NCBI RefSeq assembly: GCF_009389715.1
Contig: NC_052399.1
Location: 18,851,646-18,915,645, forward strand
DNA from: Phoenix dactylifera
Lineage: Eukaryota; Streptophyta; Magnoliopsida; Arecales; Arecaceae
Reading direction: 5' to 3'
Length of the DNA stretch: 64,000 bases
Position numbers and translations under genes: made by a program. Every line of letters starts with the position of its first letter. The first letter of the stretch is position 1. The notes under the pieces are model-generated. The model did not search any database. It saw only the letters and a list, made by a program, of their open reading frames with translations, and had not been told where the DNA came from. Positions 36,880 to 47,500 of the stretch are shown here, piece after piece.

Positions 36880-39676
36880 GTGATGACCGACTCCAGGGGA
36901 CGACCGGTGCTCGGATCCGACCGCCGTGGCCTTTTAGATACCCCTGATGGCGGGAAAGGGAAAACTGAGATGGAGGGAAGGATAATTAAAGAGGGAGGGA
37001 AGAAAATGGTGAAAGATATTTGCGCTGCTTGGCGACTGCACTCATAGTTCACATTTCCAAGTCAGTCTGGTTTGAGAGCCTCTCCCATTGTCAGCAGCTG
37101 GCTGAGCTCTGTGATAGCAGAGGAAATGGAAGATGAGGAAAGAGGCCTAATGAAAGCATTCCCCTCTACTTAGTTATTTGTTGAGCTTGAGACATGCTGG
37201 ACCATTGTAGTGCCTATAGATTTTGTGATTTTCTGAGCAACGAATGCTGAGAATTCAAAACTTGGTATCCCTGATCTCAAGTTCTTGGTCTGTTGAGTTT
37301 GTTGTCTTTATAGCACCGATGAGTTTGGGATATTGGATCAACTACGCCTCAAGCTTTCCATTGTTTCATGTATTCACTTTGAAGAGATTCTCGATGCAGT
37401 CATTTTTTCTTTTTTTCCTGCATATGTTATATTCTCTGTTTTAATTTTAAGTACAACGTCGAAGTGAGCTTGCGCTGCTCCATCCATATGCAATGTCACG
37501 TAAATTTGTAACGTGGTGGACGATGGTAGAAGATATCTGACTACCTGTCAGGGCTAAGGTTCCCATCTTTTTACTTCAAAAACGCAAAGACACGAATAAG
37601 CCATCGGTAACGTCCTAGTTCCTTTCTTCTTTTTAATCATTCAAAATAGAATGTTCGCATTTAATAGTCCACAAATTGATAACTATGATGGCCGGGTTGC
37701 CACCTATCAAGTGGCATATACTAACCTCGGTAGTAGACAAGGGTGCTGACCTTAGCGCCGATCAATTTGTCGGCCTAAGCAGACAGTTGAGCCGTCGATT
37801 TGTATGAATGACAAATAGTGATAAACCATATATTTTTAGATTAAAATACATTTAAGACAGTTAAAGTTCATTAAAATGATGGTTATGACCTGTGCATTTA
37901 TAAAAGCACATTGTGGGATGGTTATAGCTTGTTGTACATGTAAAACAATTATCATACAACTCCGCTATCAATCCCCGCAACATGTGTAACAAGCAGATAG
38001 TTACTAAGTAATTAAGGTGCATGTCCGTCTTTCTTAGTACTCAACATCAATTTCATCCTGTCGTAAGCTCATTCTTATGTTTGCACTCTCGCTTATGTTG
38101 CTATTTTCGCTCTCTCAAATCTCTGCTGTTCTCTAATATTCTACCATATTTAGATATTAAAGGATTCTCAATTGAACAAAATTTGATGATCTTTGATGTT
38201 GTTTTTTTGGATCCGGTTTTAGAAGATCGCTTCATCCAAGCACAACCATAACCGACCTGCTGTTTTTGAACTCGTGTTCGATCTCTCCTGCTCGAAACTA
38301 GTCCAAATTCTCTGACTAGGATTTTGGACAGCAATAAATAGAAAAGGAAAAATATAATTATTAAAATGCCACAAAATCACGCGCATTTGTTCGATTAGAT
38401 AGCCCCGTCCTGGCCTGCTTCGATGCAAAATAGTGATGGGAGGTGGTGCCACGTAATATTCTCTGAACTCGGTTGCATGTACCAAGATCTAGTCACCTAG
38501 ATTTTAGTGCACGAACCGTTACAACTTGGAGTGGGCCGCTACCTTTGGCAGTAGGCACGACGGCGCTGCATCCAGTGTGAATCTCGACCCCTGGAAACGC
38601 GAATAAAGCGTCATACTCTCTGGGCTTGCAGCGAGACAAACACGATCCAACCAACCAATCAGAAACAACAGGCCACGGCCGGAATATTTTTATCATCCAA
38701 CTCGGCGACATCACATTCTGATGCACGAATCCACGGTTCGCACGTGTCTGCCCCTCATCCAATCAAGGAGACCAGTGACGTAGCGCGACCCTCCGAGAAA
38801 TCATCATCAGAGATCAGGAGTCCTGGAAAGGTCGTCGGACTTCGGAGTAAATAATGTTTATCCACTATTGCGATTTGCGAGGATTTATTGAACTCACCGA
38901 AGGCCAAGAGCTGAGGTTTCCAACCAAAAAAGGGATGCTACCAATTCTGCCGGCCTTTCTCATACACGCCACTGGCGTGCATGGGTTCCTAGGATTTGGC
39001 ACGTGCAATACAAGTGGTGAATTTCACCTGTTAGGATTATTTAGATTAGATTTTATGAATACCCTCTTGCTCTATTTTCACATACTAATCTCCTTTGCTC
39101 CTGAAAACAAGGTAGGCTTCTTATGAATTGACGCGCATATAAACTGTAAACTTAGGATGTTGCCTAAAAATTATAAGTATTCAAGATCTATGTAGCTAAC
39201 GTGGGACTAAATATTTATTTATATATCTCTTTATATAAATTATAAAGATAGAAAAAGGTATTCGATGAATCTAATCTAAGGAAGATGGAAACTAGTCATA
39301 CTGATAAAAACTAAAAAAAAGGAGCTACAGATGGATGAGCCTTGCCTCTAGCAATTTCTATTGTACGTAGAAGATATAGATTCTAAAATACCAGCCCAAC
39401 CAAATGCATGGTTGACACAAGACATGGCCGTCTGCTAATTTGAAGCATCCTCCCCCACTTGAAAGTCATTTGGAATAAACGAGGTGGCAAGGTGGCAACA
39501 GGGCTCAAATGCTCCGAAACTCTTAATGGAAGTGCGATTTGAATTAGATTTTCTATAAAATAATTAATAGATTTTACTATATTGGCAACTTCTGCTCATA
39601 CGAAAGAAGCCTTTTTTGGTTGCAGGTGGAGGGGGAGAGGGGCCCACAGTCGGCGGTACTCCTTGTAAGTTGTAAC
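36880..39676. other. Intergenic region, mostly unassigned
   Basis: No gene is supported. Open frames are below 100 codons and unrecognised. One short LTR-like fragment (39171-39220) is annotated separately. Confidence 0.5.
39171..39220 (-). repeat. Fragment related to the TRIM LTR
   Basis: ATAAGTATTCAAGATCT followed by GTGGGACTAAAT matches the core of the TRIM LTR at 39677-40105 (ATAAGTATCCAAGATCT ... GTAGGACTAAAC). The surrounding bases do not align, so this is either a decayed relic or a member of a different family sharing this core. Confidence 0.45.
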
Positions 39677-40105
39677 TGTAACAACCCAGGACCTCACCCA
39701 AAATGGCTAGTCAGAAGGTATTATTTAGGTTCCTTAATCCTGTATAAGTATCCAAGATCTACCCAGCGAATAACCAATGTAGGACTAAACACACGCCCGT
39801 ACGGGTTCTCACATACTCCCCCCATTCAAGCCTTGACATCCTCGTCAGGCTAAGGGTTCATATCTAATCACAAACACTACGATTGGTCCGTGGTCAGCCC
39901 CAATGGATCCGTGCTGCAGTGTCCCTTAGTTCACATAGGTTATGGGCCGGATCCGCTCTGATACCATTTGTAACAACCTAGGATCTCACACAAAATGGCT
40001 AGCCGGAAGGTTTTATTTGGGTTCCTTAATCCTGTATAAGTACCCAAAATCTATCTAGCGAATAACCGATGTGGGACTAAATACACATCCGCATGGGTTC
40101 TCACA
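39677..40105 (-). mobile_element. TRIM (terminal-repeat retrotransposon in miniature), 429 bp
   Basis: Two direct repeats of 137 bp (39677-39813 and 39969-40105) with TG...CA ends bracket a 155-bp interior. The perfect target duplication GTAAC is at 39672-39676 and 40106-40110. On the minus strand the interior opens with TGGTATCAGAGC (39955-39966), the primer site for initiator tRNA-Met, and closes with a GGGGGGAG purine tract. There is no coding capacity, so it depends on proteins supplied in trans. The two LTRs differ at roughly 18 positions by eye, so it is not recent. I see no 5S rRNA-like block, so it is not a Cassandra element. Confidence 0.93.
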
Positions 40106-40110
40106 GTAAC

Positions 40111-40803
40111 CCCGGCGGTCGGCCAGAAACGGCCTCGCCCGCTCGCCGGCGCCCTTGTTGGTCACAACAAAGGCGAAGACGGTGAAGCAAAACTGCACAA
40201 GAGGATGACGATGAGGAGTAAAAGAAGAAAACGTAGAAGAGCTGAAGAGTAGGTTTATAGCCAGAGAATAACTGAGGTAGAGGCATAGAGCTAGAGCCGA
40301 GAGGAGCCAGGTTGCTAGAGGCGTAGCGTAGGTTTATAACTTTTTGCCGTGGGCGATGGGATTAGGACGGGCGGACAGCGACTCCGAACACCCTCATCTT
40401 CCCATGTCTTGTTGAGGTAGCTATTGCTCTGGCTCTACGACCATGATTCACTGTAGATACGGAGTCTGGGTGGAGGCCTTCCTTTGGGCCGGAGCCTTAG
40501 GCGACAACCTAGGTCACCTAAGGCTTGAGCCAGCCCTGCTGGCAAGCTAGCATCTTGAAACTGAAAACATTTAATGCGTAGGTTCCATACAACATAAAAT
40601 TAACCCAAGTCTGAGGCCACGACAATCCACATGTAATTATTCATGTGTCTAGACATTTAAACAGGAGTTCATCCTAGTTCGAGCAGAACAGATCCACTAA
40701 TTCTTTTATTTCAGTTAGTAAGAGAGATTTTGAACTAAAAAATAGACCTAGAAGCTAAAAGAGGGTATTTGGAGCAATTGCAAGAATTAGGTTCATTCCT
40801 AAT
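40111..40803. other. Intergenic region next to the TRIM element
   Basis: GC-rich just after the TRIM insertion, then ordinary AT-rich sequence. No recognisable gene; open frames are about 60 codons or less. Confidence 0.45.
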
Positions 40804-41370
40804 GCAAAATAGCGAGCTGGCCAAGGGACCCGGCATATGGCAAAGTCCTCTATGTCTATATGGCAAGAACTAAGGACAAAACAATATGGCCAAGGATTGG
40901 GACCAACTAGCTCCTAGCTTCGCACCAAAACCTTGGAGAACGGATTAGGACTATGATAACATCATTGAGAAGGAGAAAAGTGAAAAGCTCTGCAACGATG
41001 GTTTGTTGCATGGCAAGGAGATTCAGCATTGGTGTTTTATGCTGCAACTAGGCTATGAATTGCATCGGCTCGATGGATCACCCAAATATGCTAGTTTATT
41101 GTGCGAAATACCGAGCTAGCCAAGAGACCTAGCCCGTGGCAAAGCCCTCATTCATCTCTCTGGGTCATTTCTGTACATCAGGCAAGAACTAAGGACAGCA
41201 TATTAATGCCAAGGATTGGATCCAATCAGCTCATAGCTTCCCACTAAACACTTGGAGAATGGACTCTATACAAGGACTATAATGACATTTCATACCAAGA
41301 CTGAGATGACATATTAAAAAAATAACTTGAAGGATAAAAAGCTCCACACCGGTGGTCTGTTATGTTCCTG
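40804..41370. repeat. Diverged tandem duplication of about 300 bp
   Basis: Two copies (about 40804-41035 and 41103-41370) share an ordered series of blocks: CGAGCTGGCCAAG/CGAGCTAGCCAAG, GGCAAGAACTAAGGACA, CCAAGGATTGG, CTTGGAGAA, GACTATRATGACAT and AAAGCTC. The many substitutions and indels indicate an old duplication. No coding frame persists. Confidence 0.7.
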
Positions 41371-42123
41371 GTAATATGACTAGGTAATAAAAACCTAATC
41401 TTTAGGCTCTTTTTTTTTTTTCACAAAATGACCCATTAATATATAATTATAACAAGCACCAAGCCATGAATACCCCTTAACATATAATTACATAAAAATA
41501 TACAAAATATATAAAAATACATGATCATGTATATAAATATATTTTATTTTATTTCTGGATAAACACACGGGTTGGTCATTTTCAGTAGGCTGGTCACAGC
41601 CTCACGTCAACGGTGTCTTATCTTCGGGACCAACAAACCACAATGGGACCCAACAACTGTACTGGATCCAGTTTGACTCAAAGGGGGCCGAGTCCATCTA
41701 AACTAGGGCGCTTACACTGGCTTCTCGCGTCTACTGTATCGGCGGCGTCTTTCATGTCCTACATGACGTGCACGGCGTGGCGGTCCCTTGCATCAATCAC
41801 AACCGTTTATTTTGATAATAATGCATCGAGATGCGTATTTGATATATAGGACAATAGGCGGTCGTGATTGATGGCTTGTACGGCTTCGTGGTGTGACCAG
41901 ACCCGACACGCTCGTTGCACGCCAATCCAGTCCAATCCAATCGCGAGTAAACGAGATTAGCCACACCAACCGAAAGATATAATATTACAATGAATAGATC
42001 ACACACTGCCACGTGCCCCAGACCCATGGCTGGACAATAAAACTAGGCCTTTAGATACACAGGCACCTGTCGGTCGCTTCGCCAAATCCCTCTTGCCTTC
42101 CGTCGGCCGGCCGGCGCGGCCCT

Positions 42124-42130
42124 TATATAA
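42124..42130 (+). promoter_or_regulatory. TATA box of the isocitrate dehydrogenase gene
   Basis: TATATAA in CCTTATATAAGCG, about 105 bp upstream of the start codon. This would give a leader of about 75-80 nt. Confidence 0.65.
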
Positions 42131-42232
42131 GCGCTTCCTCGGTGTCCCACTGCGTTCCCCTTCCGTGCTCGGATTTTCCCCCTTCGCTCTTCGATTTGCC
42201 GTTTCTCGCGTTTCACGAGCTCTCTCCCGGAG

Positions 42233-45200
42233 ATGGCGTTGGGGAAGATCAAGGTCGCGAACCCGATCGTCGAGATGGACGGTGAGCACCAACTCTCCTC
42301 CTTCCTCCCCTTCCGCGATCTATGCGCTTCTACTTATCTCGATGCATCAACTACATGTTCATGGTTATCTGATACTGTGAAGTTTCCAAAATCACAATTT
42401 TTTCTTTTCTTGTTCAAGTGTTTGATAAGCTGTCTCAGATGATTAAAAACCGCTGTTGTGTAAATTCTTACTTCGGACGCTTCTCAGTTACTTTGCCGAG
42501 TTTTCTGATTTACTTCTCTCAAACGTGGGAAAATATTGTGGATTTTTTTAATCAAAGAAAACCATTTTGTTATTAGATGATGATATAATTTGCTAGGACT
42601 GGCGTTTAAACGTGCAAAACCTTCCCCACCCCTGCGAAATTGAAGGTTGTTGGTTAACTGCGATGCTACTTTATTATGGAGAGAATATTTTCTGCAATTT
42701 AACATATTTTAAGAGTATATATTGTCTTGAGAATTTTATTGCTCGCTTGCAAGATCAAAAGATCATGTATCTATCAATCATTTGACGTGCATACGCAAAT
42801 ATAATGCATATATTACATAACTGCGGCGCCAATTTTTTGGTGTTCAATATGCTTTTCATTACTTATGTTTTGATGAACTTAAATGTTTTTCCTATTATAA
42901 AATTATAGAATCACGGAATATTTTGTTTTAGTATCCTGAGAAGCTTTTTGATACTTGGACAAAATAATAGTTTTGATTCGAAGGATGTACTATGTTTATA
43001 TGGCTTTTGCAAGTCACATATTTGGTAATTACTGGCTTCATCTGTTTGGTTCTTTGGTGCAGGGGATGAAATGACTCGGGTCATTTGGAAATCAATCAAA
43101 GATAAGGTGGGCGATGAATTTAATATCGTACTTGGCTTTTCTATTTCATCTTTCTTGCTTGCCATTTTCTCTGCCCTTTCTTTTTGCTTGGATGAGTATT
43201 TGTTATCGTTGCCAGATTTAAGATCACGTCTTCTGGATCTGATGTTTTGATGAAACATGCAGCTTATTTTCCCATTTCTGGACTTGAATATCAAGTACTT
43301 TGACCTAGGACTTCCCAATCGTGATGCTACAAATGACAAAGTTACAGTTGAAAGTGCTGAAGCTACTCTTAAGTAAGCATCATGCTCTTTTTATGACCTA
43401 TTAATCATGTAATTTTTCCAGTCTTTGATGCATCTTCCTCAAACATTCTTGTGTCTTATCTCTTTAGACTCAGTAGTGCAAAATTCGTTAATCGTTTGGC
43501 TTGTACTTAGTAGTATTCTCATAATAATATGCCTTTGCTAGTTAAGTGTGTGAATGAATACCTGTAGCATTAGCTAAAGCTTTCTTCCAATCAAGATTTT
43601 TAAATCCTGTGGGATGGGGGCAGCCCCGTTTCGCCATCCAGGTCGAGCTTATTGGTAGATACCCTTTCTCTCTCTTCTTTCTTTCGTTGTTTCTTTTTCC
43701 TTTTTCTTCCTGTTTTTCATTCCTTTCTTTCCTTTCTTTTCTTCTCCGTTTCTTCATTCCTTTCTTTCCTTCTTTCTATCCCTTCTTTACCTTGTTTTGC
43801 CTTTTCTTCTTCCTTTCCCTTCTTTCTTCTTTCCTTCGTTCTTTTTCTTCCCCTTCTCCCTTCATTATTTTCTTTCCTTTTTTCCCATTTCTTCTTCTTT
43901 TTTTCTTTTCTTTTCTTTCCTTTTTCTTCTTCTTTACCTGTATGGATGGGTTTCAGAGTCATGCATTGTCCTAGTTTCTCTTTTCTCACAAGAACCGGAT
44001 AGGATGACCGGGATGCCTCCCCATCCTGCCGGGATTTAAAGCCATGCTTCCAATCATGTTTTGTGATTTATAAAGAAACGAATGGACTACTAGACATATT
44101 CTCCATTTGGGTTGAGGGTCTATTATCTTTTAATGGAAAGATTGACAGTAAAATTCCATGTCTCTGTTCATAGAGATTTCGACGCTGGTATCTTAATTGC
44201 TCATTTTCATAGTTTCAGTAGCTTATATTCTCTAGCCTGCTGCCACGATTTTGTACTGGTAAATTTAAATCAAGCTTACACTGCTATTTTTCTATTGTAG
44301 GTATAATGTTGCAATCAAATGTGCAACAATAACACCAGGTAAAGCTGAACCAATTGAATGGATATATATAAACTTTTGGAGGCACAAATGCTTCTCATGA
44401 CTTTGGATTTGTTTTTTACCTTGTGGTTTCCATTCCAACAGATGAAACTCGTATGAAGGAGTTCAACCTAAAATCCATGTGGAAGAGTCCAAATGGGACA
44501 ATCAGAAACATTTTGAACGGTATGTGATGACTTACCTGGATATAGTTTTGATTTTCACTCACTGAAGTCATATTAACCTTGTTATTTATTGTAATCTATT
44601 TTGTTTCTTTTATTTCTTTAGGCACCGTGTTCAGAGAGCCAATCATCTGCAAAAATGTTCCAAGGCTTATTCCAGGTATTGAGAAAATGTCATATTATAC
44701 TTTTTTTGTGCTATGCACACATTCCTTTGCTCTCTCTTATCCGCAACATTTCCAGGATGGACCAAACCCATATGCATTGGAAGACATGCTTTTGGTGATC
44801 AGTACCGTGCAACTGATACAGTTATTAAAGGACCTGGAAAGCTAAAATTAGTATTTGGTAAGTGCATTTGCCATTAATTTAAATGTTCTCCAAGTTATTC
44901 AAAAATTGTCTATACATATGTGGTTTTGAGGCTGCATATTCAGTGTTGGAAGTCTGGACTTGATAAGCCTGCAAGATAGTGGGGACCAGTGGTTTTCAGT
45001 AGTTTTGAGTGTATTGTTTTTCTATATTACTTAATAGTGTTTTTCTGTATTTCTATGTGAGGGGTTTTATCAAATTGTGAGCAGTGACTTGGGAACCAAG
45101 GTCGTGACCTAGATATCCATGTCCCAACCAACACACAGTGCTACCTAAGAAGCCTGCAAAGAAGTGCTGGACCAAGAAGAAAGTGATTTGTAAAAATTTT

Positions 45201-47500
45201 GTAATGCAGAAAAGCGAATAATTAAAATATAGTATACGAGCCATATTAGGTTTGGCATTTTCTTTTCCTTCAATACCCAAGCTATGACACAGTGAATATT
45301 AAACTTTGACAGTACATTGTCCGTGCCTCTTTTATGTTTATCTTTTAGTACTTCAAAGTCTGTTTTGTTGCTAGAACATCAACTTTCATTTATTTTGGTT
45401 GCTATTTTTGAATTTAGTTAAAATCTATTTTATCATGTGCCTGAATGTCCAGAGGGGCAAGAAGAGCAAGCTGAGCTAGAGGTGTTCAACTTCACTGGTG
45501 CTGGTGGAGTGGCCTTGTCTATGTACAACACCGATGAGGTATGCATGCTGCAAGTCATATATATTGCAATCGTTATATATTTACTTTGTGGACCCTGAAT
45601 TAGCATCTTTTTGTTTCTGAGATCTTTTTTTCCTGTCACCTAATTGTTTATAGTCCATTCGCGCTTTTGCTGAGGCTTCAATGAATATGGCTTACCAGAA
45701 AAGGTGGCCACTTTACCTTAGCACCAAAAATACAATTCTGAAGAAGTATGATGGAAGGTTTGTCCCATCCCTTATCACTCTGCACTTGTATTAGTAGTTA
45801 TCCTCATCAAATAGTCATCACACTGTAATTTTACCCATGATACTTCAGTTCTGACTAACTTTGGTATCTTTTTCACTGTCATCTGTCCTGTGCTTACTCT
45901 TTTCTTTTTTGCCCTTTGTTTTCATATTTTTGTACTGCAGGTTTAAAGACATTTTTCAAGAGGTATATGAACCTGAATGGAAATCAAAGTATGAGGCTGC
46001 AGGAATATGGTGAGCTTTATTCACTGACTCGGCTACTCATAACTAGTGGTGTTTGCGAAAGTTTAGTTGTTTGTCTCTCATGTGCTATTAACTTTTGGTA
46101 GGTATGAGCATCGTCTTATTGATGATATGGTTGCCTATGCACTTAAGAGTGAAGGTGGTTATGTATGGGCTTGCAAGAACTATGATGGAGATGTACAGAG
46201 TGATTTTTTAGCTCAAGGTTTGAACTCTATTCCGCTTCATTTTCAGTAGAATTCTTTATTTTTCTTGGGCACTGTATGTATTTATAGAAAGTTATGTTGA
46301 TAAACCATGTCTAGCCTTAGAAAAATTAAATCACGGAAGCCATATGTTCTAATTCCAGAACAAATTTCTTTCTGTTACTGCAGGTTTTGGATCTCTTGGA
46401 TTGATGACATCAGTGCTGGTATGTATACCCTGAACGTATGAGATCTGCATGCTGGTGTGTATATTTCTCTCATCATTTCATAAAATTGTAAAAATAAATG
46501 CTAAATTACTTAGAATAATTAGAATGCTTGAGATTTTAGTGACACAGATTGCAGGCTGTGTACCCCTGAACCAGTAAAAAGGTTGATGGTCTCTACACAA
46601 TGAAATGTGCTTCTTGTTGAAATGGAACCTCAAGATAGGAATTTGCATCTTGTTTAGGTGTGCCCTGATGGGAAAACACTTGAAGCTGAGGCTGCACATG
46701 GCACAGTCACACGTCATTACCGGGTTCACCAAAAAGGAGGTGAAACTAGTACAAATAGCATTGCTTCAATCTTTGCCTGGTCACGTGGGCTTGCGCACAG
46801 GTATGAAAGTCTCTACTTTCCTTCTATTGAATTAAATGATGGTCATTTCTACCATAGCAGAATCTGAATGGTATTATTCCTTAATTTTCTTGTGATTGCA
46901 AGTGATGGCTATAATGTCACTTTTTTCGTCTTTTATTCCCATCATCATCATCTTCATTGTTGTCATTGTCTTACTCATCATCATCACTATTCTGTCATTT
47001 GTTGAGGTGCTATCTTTATGCTTCGTTCTCATTAATCTATTGCCTGCAGTCGAATTAACCAAAAGGCGGCTATCTTCTGTCTGTTTAATAAGCAGCTGGC
47101 TTGTGTGATATTTGTTTAATGACACTACTCGACCCACTATGTGGTGAATATTTGGACAGGGCGAAGCTAGATAACAATGGCCAGCTGCTTGATTTCACTG
47201 AAAAACTTGAAGCTGCTTGTATAGGAACCGTGGAGTCTGGAAGGATGACCAAAGACCTCGCTCTCCTCATTTTTGGATCCAAGTACATCCTTACCTGTCA
47301 TTACTTGTGTGGTTGCCGGGATTTACTCTTTTCTTATTTGGTTCAATCAAGTGAAATTGATGAATCAAAATTTACCCCTCTTTCCTTTTTCATAATAATC
47401 CTGCAGGGTTACAAGAGATCAGTATCTGAACACTGAAGAGTTTATTGATGCGGTGGCAGAAGAACTGAGGGCAAGACTTCCTGGCAAATCAAAGTTGTAA
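42233..47500 (+). CDS. ICDH: NADP-dependent isocitrate dehydrogenase, probable peroxisomal form (15 exons)
   Basis: Exons: 42233-42281, 43063-43106, 43263-43372, 44301-44338, 44442-44519, 44622-44675, 44756-44857, 45453-45538, 45654-45757, 45941-46009, 46102-46217, 46384-46418, 46658-46800, 47160-47282, 47407-47500. They total 1245 nt, 414 aa, all GT-AG and in frame. The enzyme oxidatively decarboxylates isocitrate to 2-oxoglutarate, making NADPH. Visible family motifs: substrate loop [22 protein letters not shown] with the key Arg at 134; metal-site region RLIDDMVAY and [10 protein letters not shown]; and NADP-site [14 protein letters not shown]. The protein starts [17 protein letters not shown] without a transit peptide, which excludes the plastid and mitochondrial forms. 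It ends GKSKL, a canonical type 1 peroxisomal signal, so import into peroxisomes is likely; a cytosolic pool cannot be excluded. Confidence 0.96.
43599..44040. mobile_element. Possible non-autonomous TIR element in ICDH intron 3
   Basis: The left end TTTAAATCCTGTGGGATGGGG and the reverse complement of the right end, TTTAAATCCCGGCAGGATGG, form imperfect terminal inverted repeats of about 21 bp. The 10-bp word CTTCCAATCA occurs on both sides (43584-43593 and 44047-44056), 5-6 bp beyond the TIRs. It could be a Mutator-like target duplication or chance. The interior is mainly a pyrimidine tract (about 43663-43940). No transposase is encoded. Confidence 0.5.
43663..43940. repeat. Long C/T-only tract in ICDH intron 3
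   Basis: Nearly 280 bp of TTTC/CTTT/TTCC repeats on the plus strand. Open frames through it are low-complexity artefacts. Confidence 0.9.

Noticed and set aside
39677-40105. Cassandra-type TRIM identity for the 137-bp-LTR family
   Set aside because: Cassandra LTRs carry 5S rRNA-like promoter blocks and are longer; no such block is visible here.
43609-44002. Phe/Leu/Ser-rich frames of about 120 codons in ICDH intron 3
   Set aside because: They are translations of a C/T-only tract and so low-complexity artefacts.
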